From Symsagittifera roscoffensis (taxonomy: Eukaryota > Xenacoelomorpha > Acoela > Convolutidae): DNA of 64,000 bases. The stretch spans positions 29,390,318-29,454,317 of the forward strand of contig NC_087068.1 in NCBI RefSeq assembly GCF_963678635.1, written 5' to 3'. Below the pieces are notes generated by a model that worked only from the letters and a program-made list of their open reading frames with translations, was not told the DNA's origin and searched no databases. The translations under genes were made by a program, and so were the position numbers. This document shows positions 1 through 10,219 of the stretch, one piece after another. Each line of letters opens with the position of its first letter. Position 1 is the first letter of the stretch.

Positions 1-319
1 TATTTGAAATAGAACTGTAGAATAAGTTTTTGTAAAAAGTGAAACAAACACAATTCAATTAAGTCTAGCTCGAAAACGATTTTCAGCTTGGAAGCTATGA
101 AAAACCAGAAGTTTGCCTTGTTTGTCCCAAAAAAAAATAAAATAAATACTGGGAAGTTGTTTTGAGCTTGTGGGTAAAGATTTTGAACTAAATTTTTTTA
201 GTTTTTGTTCGAAATTTCATTTTTTGTAAAAATTAAAAAAAAACACACACACACTCTAAATAAGTCTAGCTCGAAATCGTTTTTGAGTTTAAAAACTATA
301 AACTCGGGAACGAAGTAGA

Positions 320-391
320 GCCTTGCTAGCGCAGTCGGTAGAGCGTTGGGAATTCAATCCAACGGTCAAGGGTTCGAATCACTTGTGGGGA
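320..391 (+). pseudogene. tRNA-like module A1
   Basis: This module has box A-like TAGCGCAGTCGG and box B-like GGTTCGAATC. Its anticodon stem is gttgg/ccaac, but the loop reads aattcaa rather than a standard loop, and the T stem does not pair cleanly. It is a degenerate copy in the array. Confidence 0.55.
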
Positions 392-783
392 GATGATTTG
401 AGTTTTTTTTCAAATTTTATTTGAATTAGAACTGTAGAATTCATTTTTGTTAAAAGTGAAACAAACACAATCTAATAAAGTCTAGCTCGAAAACGATTTT
501 CAGCTTGGAAGCTATGAAAAACCAGAAATTTGCCTTAATTGTCACAAAAAATACAAATTAAATACTAGGAAGTTGTTTTGAGCTTGCCAATTCAGTAGAG
601 AGTTGGGCATTTAATCCAACAATCAAGGGTTCGAATCCGTTGTGGCTGAAGATTTCAAATTATGTTTTTTAGTTTTTGTTCGGCATTTTATTTTCTGTAA
701 AAACTGAAAAAAAAACAATCTAAATAAGTGTAGCTCGAAAGCGTTTTTGAGTTGAAAAGCTAGAAACTCGGGAATGAAGTAGA

Positions 784-857
784 GCCCTGCTAGTTCAGTC
801 GGTAGAGAGTTGGACTTTTAATTCAACAGTCAAGGTTTCGAGTCACTTGTGAGGAGA
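784..857 (+). pseudogene. tRNA-Lys(UUU)-like module A2
   Basis: This is one of the clearest type A modules. It starts GCCCTGCTAG, has the D-loop string AGTCGGTAGAG, and has a paired anticodon stem (ttgga/ttcaa) around the loop CTTTTAA, which gives anticodon UUU. The T arm reads AAGGTTTCGAGTC. The D stem, T stem and acceptor stem are mismatched, so a working tRNA is unlikely. Confidence 0.55.
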
Positions 858-1254
858 TGATTTCTGAGTTTCTTTTTCAAATTTTGTTTGAACTAGAACT
901 GTAGAACTCATTTTTGGAAAAAGTGAAACAAACACAATCTAATTAAGTCTAGCTCGAAAATGATTTTCAGCTTGTAAGCTATGAAAAACTAGAAATATGC
1001 CTTGTTTGTCACAAAATGACGAAAAAACTACTGGAAAGTTGTTTTGAACTCGCCGAATCAGTAGAGAGTTGAGCTTTTAATGCAACAATCAAGGGTTCGA
1101 GTCCGTTGTGGGTGAAGATTTTAAAATACTTTTGTGATTTTTTGTTCGAATTTTTATTTGTTCTTGTAAAGTTTGAAAAAACAACTAAATCCAAATCAGT
1201 CTAGCTCGAAAGCGTCTTTGAGTTTAGAAGCTATAAACTCGGGTTTTCAGTGGA

Positions 1255-1328
1255 GCCCTGCGAGCTCAGCCGGTAGAGCGTTGGTTTTATAATCCAACTG
1301 GCAAAGGTACGAGGCCCTTTTGGGGCGA
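1255..1328 (+). pseudogene. tRNA-like module A3
   Basis: It begins GCCCTGCGAGCTCAGCCGG and ends TTTTGGGGCGA, so the acceptor ends can pair with wobble. The anticodon stem is gttgg/ccaac, but the loop is changed (ttttataat) and box B is damaged (ggtacgaggccc). Confidence 0.5.
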
Positions 1329-1518
1329 AGGTTGCAGAATTGCTTCTTCTGTTTTTATCTGAACTAGATTTTTAGACTTGTTTTTTGTAAAAAGCGAAAC
1401 AAACACAATCTAACTAAGTCTAGCTCGAAAGCGATTTTCAGCTTGGAAGCTATGAAAAACTAGAAATTTGCCTTGTTTGTCACAAGAAAAAACTAAATAA
1501 ATACTGGGAAGTTGTTTT

Positions 1519-1590
1519 GAGCTTGCCGAGTCAGCAGAGAGTTGGGCTTTTAATCCAACAATCAAGGGTTCGAGTCCGTTGATGGTAAAG
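1519..1590 (+). pseudogene. tRNA-Lys(UUU)-like module B3
   Basis: Type B module with anticodon arm TTGGG-CTTTTAA-TCCAA (UUU) and an intact box B, GGTTCGAGTCC. The 5' part reads gcttgccgagtcagcagaga, which is shortened and lacks a good D stem. Modules near 1045 and 2360 share the intact box B. Confidence 0.5.
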
Positions 1591-2569
1591 TTTCTGAACT
1601 AAATTTTTTAGTTTTTGTTCGAAATTTCATTTTTTGTAAAAGTTAAAAAAAAACACACACACTCTCTAAATAAGTCTAGCTCGAAATCGTTTTTGAGTTC
1701 AATAGCTCAGTCTGTAGAGTGTTGTAATATTCAAGCGTTTGTGTTCCTTGTGGGGTGAAATCTTCTGATTAAATTCGTCATTTTTGTCGAACCTTAATTG
1801 TTTCTGATCAAAAGTGAAACAAAATAAATCTAAATAAGTCTAAATAAGCTTGGAAGCGTTTCTGATTTTCGAAGCTTTGAAAAACCAAAAATTGTTTGTC
1901 ACAAGGAAGACAAATAGACAGATGGAAATTTGTTTTAAACTCGCTGAGTCGGCAGAGAGTTGGGCTTTGAATACAACGGTCAAGCGTGAAACAAACACAA
2001 TCTGATTAAATCGAGCTTGGAAGCGTTGTTGAACTTGGAAACTATGAAAAACCAGAAGTTTTTCTTGTTTAACAAAAGAAGTACAAAAAAGTAATGGAAA
2101 TTTATTTTGATCTCGCTGAGTCGGTGGAGCATTGAACTGTTAATCCAACGGTCAAAGGTTTTAGTCTATCGTGGGGCGAATATTTTCGAATACGTTTATA
2201 TTTTTATTTGAAGGAGATTTGTAGAATTGGCTTCGAGTTCGTTATGGGCGAAGCTTCTAGATTAAAATTTTCAATCTTTGTTTGAAGCATAAATTTTTAT
2301 ACAGAAAGTGAAAAAAAAAACAAAATCTAAATTAGTCTAGTTCGAAATCGTTTTCGAACTTTACTTATTCGAAGTCAATAGAGATTGGGGCTTCTAATCC
2401 AACGATCAAGGGTTCGAGTCCGTTGTAGGCGAAGATTTTTTAAAAAGTTTTTCAATTTTTGTCGATTTTTAATTTTTTTTTGTAGAAACTGAAAAAAAAC
2501 ACAATCAAATTAAGTCTAGCTCGAAAGCGCTTTTGAGTTTCAAAGCCAAGAACTAGGCAATGAAATAGA

Positions 2570-2643
2570 GCCCTGCTAGATCAGTCGGTAGAGAGTTGGA
2601 ATTTTTATCCAAGGGTCAAGTGTTGTAGTCCCTTGAAGGGCGA
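2570..2643 (+). pseudogene. tRNA-like module A6
   Basis: It begins GCCCTGCTAGATCAGTCGG and ends cccttgaagggcga, so acceptor ends are recognisable. The anticodon loop is T-rich (atttttat) and box B is lost (tgttgtagtcc). Confidence 0.45.
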
Positions 2644-3185
2644 AGAATTTAGAATAAGTTTTTCATTTTTTTTTAAAATTGTAGTAGAATATAGAATTGT
2701 GTTTTTTAAAACGAATCAAACACAAACTAAATAAGCCTAGCTCGGAAGCTTTTTTGAGCTTCGAAGTTATGAAAAACCAGAAATTTACTTTTTTTTGTCA
2801 AAAGAAGTATAAAAAATTTAACTAGTTTTTTTTTTTAATTTAACAGTTTATTTTGATCTCGCTGAGTCGGCGGAGAATTGGGCTGTTAATTCAGCAAATC
2901 ACGTGTACGAGTCAATTGTGGGGCGAAAACTGAAGCATGATTTTTTGTTCAAAGTGAAAAAAATACAATCTAAATAAGTCTGGCCCGATAGCGTTTTTGA
3001 GTTTGGAAGCTATGAACTCGGTCGGGAGGTAGAGCCCTGCTAGCTCAGTCTGTGGAGCGCTGTAACATTAATCCAGCAGTCAAGGTCGAAGTTTCTGAAT
3101 AACTTATTTTTCTTATATATTAAGTGAAAGTCGAAATGCGCTATGGACGCAATGTTAACTGAACACAATGCATAAGACTTATTAG

Positions 3186-3283
3186 GAGACAATGTTTAAA
3201 AAGCCACCGAGCGTAACATTTAAAAAGCATTCAGAGCAATCATCAGAAGAAGATGAACTCGATCCAACTTCAAGGCTAGACAG
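3186..3283 (+). CDS. Possible exon, acidic Ser/Glu segment
   Basis: After an acceptor-like cttattag there is an open stretch translating as ETMFKKPPSVTFKKHSEQSS followed by EEDELDPTSRLD. The composition looks coding and the position just upstream of TTC17 exons would suit a linker. However, no strong donor follows (the best is GACA/GTACTT), the open frame is only about 45 codons, and no family match is claimed. It could be chance. Confidence 0.2.
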
Positions 3284-3399
3284 TACTTGTCTATTTTTTT
3301 TCCAAATATTTTTTTCTGTCTGGAACTGAGACTGTCAAAAGTTCAGTAAAAGAAATCACTTAAAAACAGCAATCTCCATGCTAAGAAAGAAACTTTTTG

Positions 3400-3868
3400 C
3401 GAACCGATTCGGTCTATGAAATAAATGGAAATAATTCAACTTTTCATAGCTTGAAAAGCTTGCTCAGAAAAATTTTCAGAGAACGGATTCAGTCTATGAA
3501 ATAACTTGAAATATTTCAAATTTTCATAGCTTTAGAAGCGTGCTGAGAAAAACTTGAAACTTGTCGCGAAACTATTCTGTCCATGAAATTTCAGAGTTCC
3601 ATAGCTTGACTAGAGTGCTTCAAAAAACGTACGCTTTTTGCGAACCGATTCTGTCGATGAACAAACTTGTAACAGTTCAAAGTTTCATAGCTTTAAAAGC
3701 TTGCTTATGAAAACTCAAACTTTTGGCGAACTGATTCAATCTATGAAATAACTAGACATTTTTTGAATAATCATAGCTTTAAACCTTGTTTAGAAACATT
3801 TAGACTTTTTGGGAACCGATTCGGTCTATGAAATAAATTGAAATATTTCAACGTTCCATAGCTTTCTT
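3400..3868 (+). repeat. 85-bp tandem repeat, about six units
   Basis: Six diverged units of about 75-90 bp start near 3402, 3480, 3565, 3639, 3726 and 3811. Each contains a gaaccgattcggtctatgaa-like block followed by a ttcatagctt-like block and an aaaact-rich spacer. The units have diverged unevenly, as expected for an old minisatellite. Confidence 0.7.
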
Positions 3869-4118
3869 ATGCGATTCGATTACCATCACGACTGTAAGGG
3901 CTTTTATATGATATATCACTAAACCCAGTCCTATTATTGTTTGTGATACAGACCCGAATACAAAGTTCCTCACCATTTTCAATGGTCGGAACAATGAGTC
4001 TACTTTGGACGCATCTTTCAGTGCGAAAACTCTGAAAGAACCGAATTTTGGATTATTTTTGTTACAAGGAGGATAAAAAAAGGAAATCTAAATTAATATT
4101 GCACTCGTGTTATTCTAG

Positions 4119-4186
4119 GCATTGAGCCCTGATATTTTTCATAACAATCGGACTGGTGAACAAATTTTGTACTTTGAAAGATGCAG
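4119..4186 (+). CDS. TTC17: Possible TTC17 exon (end of a TPR unit)
   Basis: An acceptor tgttattctag precedes a short open segment ALSPDIFHNNRTGEQILYFE plus RCR, and a donor CAG/GTTAGG follows. The pattern AL-(x)n-RC resembles the end of a TPR block in TTC17, where helix B ends in a similar Leu-rich stretch closing with Arg-Cys. It enters in phase 0 and leaves in phase 2. The phase does not match the next well-supported exon (B at 4523), so another exon or a different border must lie between. This is a moderate call. Confidence 0.4.
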
Positions 4187-4281
4187 GTTAGGAGTAAATA
4201 AAAAAGAGCCCAGAAAAACTAGTTAAACTTGTGTATCCTCGAGAGAAAAGACCATCATACGAGGTGTTCTTTTCATTGCAG

Positions 4282-4433
4282 AGAACCGCTGATGTGCCAC
4301 TGCTCAAGAATTACATGCATTTTTTGGTTATTCTCTGTGCTGAGAACTGTTGCCTCTGTTGTGAATTGGCAACAAGCCTGTCTCATGAGAACCCTCCGAC
4401 CATCATTTTTTCGACTGAGCTGATGAAACCTAC
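4282..4433 (+). CDS. Uncertain exon candidate upstream of the acidic exon
   Basis: It lies between a good acceptor (tcttttcattgcag) and a good donor (CTAC/GTAAAT) and has two overlapping open frames. One frame reads RTADVPLLKNYMHFLVILC and stays open to the donor. The frame that fits the exon ending at 4186 hits a TGA at 4421. With the 4433 donor neither frame joins to exon B without a stop. It may be a mis-called border, an alternative exon, or non-coding. Confidence 0.25.
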
Positions 4434-4522
4434 GTAAATTCAGCATGGTTGCCAAGAAAGCAGAAGTTTACTTTTCATTTCAAATCGGCAATAATTTCAA
4501 ATCGGCGTTCTTTTTGTTGTAG

Positions 4523-4833
4523 ATGACAATTTTCTACCAAGAAAGAGCTAAAGCGTCACCTGAACTTCCTCCTCGAGTCATTACGTCATCATCGGAACTT
4601 TCTCAAGATCACGATTTTGACGAGGATTTCGACGACGAAGAAGACGAACACCATGCAATAGAAGCGGAAGAAGATATCTCGGAGTCGAAAGGCAGTTCCG
4701 AGAGGACATCGAGGCAATTAAATAAGGATTCGCCGTCGACAGACTTCGACGAGAAACTAGTGGGTGATAAGGCTGTGGGAGGAGTTGATGACCCCAAGTG
4801 TCCTTCAGGGTCTGTGGGCAAATGCAATAACGG
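4523..4833 (+). CDS. TTC17: TTC17 exon B, acidic linker
   Basis: The acceptor ttttttgttgtag ends at 4522 and the donor is ACGG/GTTAGT. The in-frame segment holds a Ser-rich stretch, then a strongly acidic run (DFDEDFDDEEDEHHAIEAEE), then more polar residues, ending near KCPSGSVGKCNN. An in-frame TAG sits right before 4523, so the frame can only begin there. It leaves in phase 2, which joins exactly to the exon at 5795. Vertebrate TTC17 also has a long polar, acidic linker between its middle and C-terminal TPR blocks; membership rests on phase and position rather than strong residue identity. Confidence 0.65.
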
Positions 4834-4929
4834 GTTAGTTGACATTAAGTTCTTTTTATACTATTTTCTTTTTGGAAGCTCTCTGAGATCTGCTTTAGTG
4901 GCGACGTTTCTTCTTTTTTTTTTACTTTC

Positions 4930-5420
4930 CACGCAAAATCATATATCATAAATAGCATCGAAATGGGTCGAGTGATATATCATATTAAAGTCTTTTCAGT
5001 TGTGATTCGAGCAATTTGAGAAAATATTGATTTTTGGTATAATTTATGGTTTTTGGTCTAGTTTCGAGAGAATAAGGTGAATGGAGCCAGCTCACAATGT
5101 CATATTATGCTTAATTTAAGCCAAAAAACTTAGACTTACTCAATTAAAGTTCGTTTTTTTGAGTTTTTTGCGCCATCGTGGTAATAAAAAACTCAAGTTT
5201 TTGTAATCAAGTTTTTGATTTTTTTTATTTTTACAATTTTTTTTCGTTGTTCTAGTAATTTTTCTACAAAAATTGTTTTCCAATTTGCCTATTTTATTAT
5301 GAACGTCGAGTATGCCTAATTTCTAGTTTTTCGTTCAAAAAAAAACTTTTTTTGGTATTTTTTTAAGACTATGCTCGGAACATTCTGTGCAAATTGCGCA
5401 GTAACCGGATGTCCTTGTTT
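4930..5420 (+). repeat. Dispersed repeat family R1, copy 1
   Basis: This intronic block matches 14985-15400 in the same orientation with heavy divergence. Shared landmarks in order are tcgagtgatatatcatatt, tttttgatttttggtctaac-like, gcttaatttaagcc-like, acttagacttactcaattaa-like and cagtaaccggatg-like. It has no open frame and looks like an old transposon fragment. Confidence 0.5.
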
Positions 5421-5794
5421 TAATATTTACACTAGCCATTAGTGTTGTGTATTACTACGAACCTTCTTTTTTTCTAACCTAACTCGGAAACAAAAAAGTG
5501 GAAGTGGAAAGTGTCCACTTAATTAGTGGCACTTTTGCTATAATCACGATCTCATTGGAAATTTCATAGCATGTTCTCTGCTTTATTTGTGCCTAGTGTT
5601 TGGGATGTTTTCAGCGTGTGCGTGAGATTCATAAAGCTGTAGATCGGAGCATCGCATCTGTGTGAAACTTTCCAGTAGAAAAATGTAATGGGAAACACTT
5701 CGAGGTGTATTCATAAAACGATAAATTTAATGAAAATACTGTTCTCTCTAAATCCCTAACAATTAAATCAATCTTAAAAGTCGATTTGATCTAG

Positions 5795-5931
5795 GGAACC
5801 TTCGAAACCCGAGCCAGCAACATACAACTTCTGGGCTTCTAGAGGCGAAGTCTGGACGCAAATGACTTATGAATTGACCAAGTATTGTGAGCTAGAAGCT
5901 TCACTCTCTAGGAAAAAGAAAAAATCATCAG
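5795..5931 (+). CDS. TTC17: TTC17 exon C, basic-ended linker
   Basis: The acceptor is tttgatctag and the donor TCATCAG/GTTAGA. Entering one base into a codon, it reads EPSKPEPATYNFWASRGEVW, then TQMTYELTKYCELEASLSRK, then KKKSSG. It joins in phase to exon B on the left and exon D on the right. Vertebrate TTC17 has a comparable segment here: an aromatic TW-x-x-F-like stretch followed by a Lys-rich tail before the C-terminal domain. The 137-bp exon is too short to stand out as an open frame alone. Confidence 0.7.
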
Positions 5932-6489
5932 GTTAGAAACAAAAGTAAAATGGTTTTATGCCTGATTTGAGATTTTTCTTTCAATGGAAAGTGACTTCAC
6001 AAATGGAATAATTAGAAGTTTGTTTTCATTTTAAATCCTTTTAAAAATCTTTAATCGAAACGTGAAGGTTTTTGTTTTTCCATGATTATGTATGGCTGTA
6101 AAATTAATCCACAAAACAAAATTTTCCGCGAATTGATGCAGTTCATAAGAATTTTGAAAATTATGTTCCAGAGCTGTTGCCTGTCAACTATTTAAATGCC
6201 ATCTTGACTTTTAACGCCTTTTTTAAACAAGGTTTTTGGTTTAAAAATCTTGCCGTACAAATTAAATAATCTAAAATAGGGAAGGACTTATGGGCTTATG
6301 TGTTGTTGCAAGTCAATCTCATAAATAATCGAATATACAGCGTTTCCCAAATTAAAAGTAAGTTTTAAAATGTCTAATATTAGTTGCCTGTTCAGTGATA
6401 CAGACTTAATCAAGATACCTATGTGGGATAATGAGAAGGCTTTTAAGAATCATGAACGTGGTGAAAAACTCTTATATAGGCCTTGGTGA

Positions 6490-6850
6490 TATATATTTTT
6501 TTTTTCAGGAAAAAAATCTTTAAATTTTGTTCACTCTCGCAGTTAATTTTTCGCCATTTGATTTTTGATTTCTTTTGAAGTTCACTTCATTTCTTTGTTA
6601 AAAGGTAGACAAACTATCGAACATAAAAAGCTAAAATTCAAAAAAACGTGGTCGATTGCGAACTTGGATTTTATTTTTCAGGTTTTTCAGCAGAATATAA
6701 ACTTTATCGATTGATCCAGCTTTCTCAAATTGAGTTAATGTTTTCAAAAAGTGTCAGTCATAAAGGCATTGAGAGCTTTAAAACAATACGCTTTTTCTTT
6801 GAATTTCAAAATTTAAAGTTTTGTTCAAAAAACAAGTCATTTTTTCGTTT
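6490..6850 (+). repeat. Dispersed repeat family R2, copy 1
   Basis: It matches 11330-11600 in the same orientation. Shared landmarks are ttttttttttcaggaaaaa, gccatttgatttttgatttc-like, aaactttatcgattgatcca-like and tttctcaaattgagttaatg-like. The copy at 11330 runs straight into the hairpin-ended family R3, so R2 may be its 5' part. No coding frame is supported; the 126-codon open frame here is Phe-rich low-complexity sequence. Confidence 0.45.
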
Positions 6851-7689
6851 CCTTGCGTTCATGACTCTTTTCCTACTATCTGTTTTCTATGTTTCCAAAG
6901 GTTATCATAGTTTAAATGCATATGGGCGAAAACAAGTTATGCTGAGGATGCCAAAAATGTTCTTTGCGAATTGCTGCGGAAGCTGTTTTCTATGCTGTAG
7001 AAAAAGAATACAGTTAATACGCTTTTGAATCCGCACATGTTGATTTGAACTATTCAAACAAAAAAATGGAAATATAAACGCGTTGATTTTAGAAGAAAAA
7101 CTGATGCACAAAAAATTTTCAAAGTTTGAGTTTGAAATGTTAAAACAAAATAAGTATTAGTTGGCTCCTTTTATTCAATCAAAAATTAACATAAAATTAC
7201 AATTGTTGAGCAAGTTAGTTATATCGGAGTTTTAAACCCGATATCAAAGTATTTCTTATTTTTTGAAAACACATGCCTTATGAGGCCAAACTGTGCACTG
7301 GATAGGAGCATAATTTTGTGTCTGTATGTTCCTGGATTCCAGAGACAAGTCTTAAAATATGTTCCAAAATGTAAGTGGATTCCACAAACAAAATTTCAGT
7401 GTGGATTCCGCATACATATACCTGTAACGTAAATTTTGTCGGAACATTTGTTTTGTTGCAGATTCCGCAACAAGCAAATATAGCTAGTTGTTCTAGATTC
7501 TGCAACTGTAAGTGGATTCCGCAATTTGTAAGTGGATTCCGCCTTTTTGTTTATTACTGAACTTGCATATGAACAATTAAAAGCTAGAGGGAATATTTGA
7601 TTTATTATCTATAGGAATTTGAAGGCAAAAGGACTTATCCATTTGTCAGCAGAGTCCACAAACCAATCTTAAAATATTGGTTATTTATG

Positions 7690-7990
7690 CGGTTTGAAAT
7701 GGTTGTTCAGGGTTTGAAATGGCTGTTCAGGGTTTGAAATGGCAGTTCATGTTTGAAATGAGGGCAGGTCACTCATCAGTAATGAGATGAGATGGTTCAG
7801 TTATGGTTAGGACATCATCATCAGTATTTGAGATGAGATGGTTCAGTTTGAAATGGCAGCGAAGTCACTCATCAGTATTTGAGATGAGATGGTTCAGAAA
7901 TTATCATCGCACTCATCAGTTTTTGTGATGAGATGGTTCAGTTGGTTCAGAAATTATCATCGCACTCATCAGCATTTGAGACGAGATAAA
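7690..7990 (+). repeat. Compound minisatellite
   Basis: Three head-to-tail units of gggtttgaaatggctgttca are followed by four or five units built on ctcatcagtatttgagatga and gatggttcagaaattatcat. The two unit types mix within the array (gagatgagatggttcagttt then gaaatggcag). It lies in the intron between TTC17 exons C and D. A separate local repeat of gtaagtggattccgca-like words sits at 7370-7545. Confidence 0.7.
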
Positions 7991-9027
7991 GGACGGCTCG
8001 ATTGTATTTTTTGAAAGCTGAACTGAAGTTTCCTCTGAAAACTGGATTAAAAATCCTCGTTTAATTAAAACTGAAAAGAAAAACTTATACAAGCGGTTAC
8101 TAAAAAATACAGTACGAAAAGTAAAATATTGTTTTTAAATCTTGTTGAGCAATCGGATCAATTTTTCTGTTCTTTCTGAATCCTTTTCCTCGAAATCTCC
8201 ACATTCGACAAAGCGTCTGTGTTGTCTCAATGGCTCACTAAGCAAGTTAGTTATATCAGAGTTTTAAAAGCGATATCAAAGTATTTCTTAATTTCTGAAA
8301 ACTCATAGTAGCAAAACATTTATTTTCTCAGCACTGCCTACTTAAAAAAATCATATAAATTGGTTGGTTTTAAGTAAATGAGAGCCAGGTAAAATTTTTT
8401 ATTTAAGGTGATACAACCTGTAGTTCTTGAATGATATTGAAATTTTTCGATTAGTCCAAGTTATGCTTTCTTGATTTTTGAAGTTTTCTCTGAATGTCTT
8501 AAAAATGTATTTTGAAAGTTTACTCTCGATATTGTAAAACGGCGTCTCAAGTCTTACGTTTTTGAAATTAGATTTCGCTTCGCAATTGGTGAGAAAAAGT
8601 AAACAACGAATATGGTGCTGCTACTCTTCTTAAGTTATAAGTTTCGAAGCTTAAGATTCGCTCAAAATTTGTAACGACAATTAGATGGCATTTTTTGTCT
8701 TTGGCTCACTGGACGCCTACCCACGTTTTGTCAGCCTAGGGGCTGCTCGGTAATAAATAAAAAGTTTTTTAATGCTGTTAAATGTCTTTCTCAATTGTTT
8801 TTATTCTGAAAGAGAGTTTTTGATTTACGTCAAAAAAGTTTTCGTTATTTATTGACTATTTTTTTCGACTTTTTTTTTCGTCTCATTTTTTGTTTGCTAG
8901 TTTGAAATGCTAAGCTTGCTTTGCATAGAAAGTGATGCGAAGCTTCGCTCCACCTCTGCGTAAACCTTGATGTTTTTCTCGCTATTGTAAATTGTCCAAA
9001 ATGTGATCTAAGTACAAATCATCCCAG

Positions 9028-9183
9028 GTGGTGTGAACAATGCTACGACTGACAGAAGTGACGAAACAGGAATGGGGAGGAATGATCAGGATAATCTGAA
9101 ACGTGAACAAGTGCAGTCTGTGCCTAAGCTGCACGACCTCTCAATCATGTTCACACCAACAACTCCCACTGCCGATGTTATGT
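9028..9183 (+). CDS. TTC17: TTC17 exon D, polar linker
   Basis: The acceptor is caaatcatcccag and the donor TTATGT/GTGAGT, a strong match to consensus. In frame it reads GGVNNATTDRSDETGMGRND, then QDNLKREQVQSVPKLHDLSI, then MFTPTTPTADVM. It enters after one base carried from exon C and leaves one base, which joins to exon E. Residues are polar and poorly conserved, as expected for the linker before the C-terminal TPR block. Assignment rests mainly on the unbroken phase chain with its neighbours. Confidence 0.7.
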
Positions 9184-9369
9184 GTGAGTAAATTATGACT
9201 CTTTTCTGTGCTCTTGTTTTTTTGGAAATTACACTTCGAAATCAATTGTGACTGAATAATGCCCGAATGTTTAATGAGAACCTAACTCTAATTTCAAACC
9301 TATTTTAATATTGTTGTTTGGGTATTCTAGCATATTTTGTCTGCATTACTTGGTTAACTTTCGTTCCAG

Positions 9370-9469
9370 TCCAGAGTATTCTGATGACAGAGGAAGACTG
9401 TGAGACGTGGCCCCATAATTCAGTATCCACTGCTAGTTCCCTCATACAGCCTTCAGTCTTCAAATACAG
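9370..9469 (+). CDS. TTC17: TTC17 exon E
   Basis: The acceptor is tttcgttccag and the donor AATACAG/GTGGAG. The frame reads QSILMTEEDCETWPHNSVST then ASSLIQPSVFKYR. In vertebrate TTC17 the matching stretch begins with a P-S-x-D/E-x-C motif, followed by a Ser/Thr-rich part and an S-x-N/K-run. The T-E-E-D-C motif and spacing fit. It leaves in phase 2, which fits exon F. The small size is typical of this part of the gene. Confidence 0.8.
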
Positions 9470-9838
9470 GTGGAGATTCTGATGGAAGTTTTTCTTTTTG
9501 ACAAAATCTTAAAATGGCAAGGGAATCATATTTCAAATTCAAGTTTATCCGAAAGGTGTAAGCAGTCGTTTATATAAATGAAAAATGTAGAATTAAGGGC
9601 AAAAGATGGGGCATTTTTATCAGTCAAAACTAGTAGTTTTTACTTAATAAGATTTTTAGCACTATTTTAGGTTTTGAAATTGGTTTGTAACGAGAAATTG
9701 GTTTGTAACGTCCAAAATAACCGTTTTTTTGTTCTATTTTAAATACTACGCTCAGTTTTGTTGACCTATGGGCTACGCAAACAGCTAGACAAAGACTGCA
9801 AAATGACGGAATGATCTCTTATTTCATATGTTCTGCAG

Positions 9839-10079
9839 GGTAGAAGGTTTCATAGACTGGCATGCACAAGTTCGACCCAGCAGAGTCACCCACCTGCCAG
9901 TATGCACAAACACAATAGGCCTCTCTCCCATAGACGGATTCGCAGGTGTGAAACAGAGGAAGGCCAGTGCAGCCCACTATAAACCAGAGAAGACTCTCAG
10001 AGACGCATTCCTAGCCATGGCAGATTACCAGTTGTCACTTCAGCAGATGGCTTCCAAGTTATCGCAGGCTTTGGACGAT
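9839..10079 (+). CDS. TTC17: TTC17 exon F, start of C-terminal domain
   Basis: The acceptor is atgttctgcag; the donor is GACGAT/GTAAGA. It reads VEGFIDWHAQVRPSRVTHLP then VCTNTI..., and ends in LQQMASKLSQALDD. This follows human TTC17 closely in layout: a hydrophobic 'HIDF'-like start, a 'PxCN' motif, a 'LDHLHGV'-like segment (here PIDGFAGVKQR), an SL-x-Y stretch (here AAHYKPEKTL), then an amphipathic helix ending at 'LEKN'-like residues just before the last TPR block. The exon leaves in phase 0. An upstream ATG-like start within the intron is not used. Confidence 0.88.
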
Positions 10080-10219
10080 GTAAGATTCATATAGCTATAA
10101 TAATAATAATTGTGGTTTCTGTGTGTTTATCGTAGTCTGTTTGTTTTCTTCCCACATTCCAGACTGTTATTTTGTTGAACGTAGCTATTTTTATTGCGAC
10201 TCAAAGTCGATTTTTTCAG

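Larger units (their letters stand above)
320..3095 (+). repeat. Dimeric tandem array of tRNA-Lys-like modules
   Basis: About 13 degenerate tRNA-like modules lie head to tail. Type A modules start near 320, 784, 1255, 1698, 2109, 2570 and 3034. Type B modules start near 580, 1045, 1519, 1938, 2360 and 2856. The two types alternate, so the A+B dimer period is about 415-495 bp, mostly near 465. The module near 2109 has type B-like wording and its class is uncertain. Type A begins GCCCTGCTAGCTCAGTCGG-like (box A); type B carries a near-perfect box B, GGTTCGAGTCC. Several have a CTTTTAA anticodon loop, as in tRNA-Lys(UUU). Spacers are also conserved (aagtctagctcgaaa; cagcttggaagctatgaaaa). The stems are decayed, so this looks like a satellite built from tRNA pseudogenes, or tandem copies of a tRNA-derived SINE, rather than working tRNA genes. 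Confidence 0.75.

Noticed and set aside
320-3095. Working tRNA-Lys gene cluster
   Set aside because: Although box A and box B words survive, acceptor, D and T stems are mismatched in every module examined.
320-3868. CRISPR array
   Set aside because: Repeats are diverged, spacers are themselves repetitive, and the genome is eukaryotic.
6648-7028. 126-codon plus-strand open frame
   Set aside because: Phe/Leu/Ser-rich translation of poly-T sequence, overlapping the dispersed repeat R2; no splice or family support.
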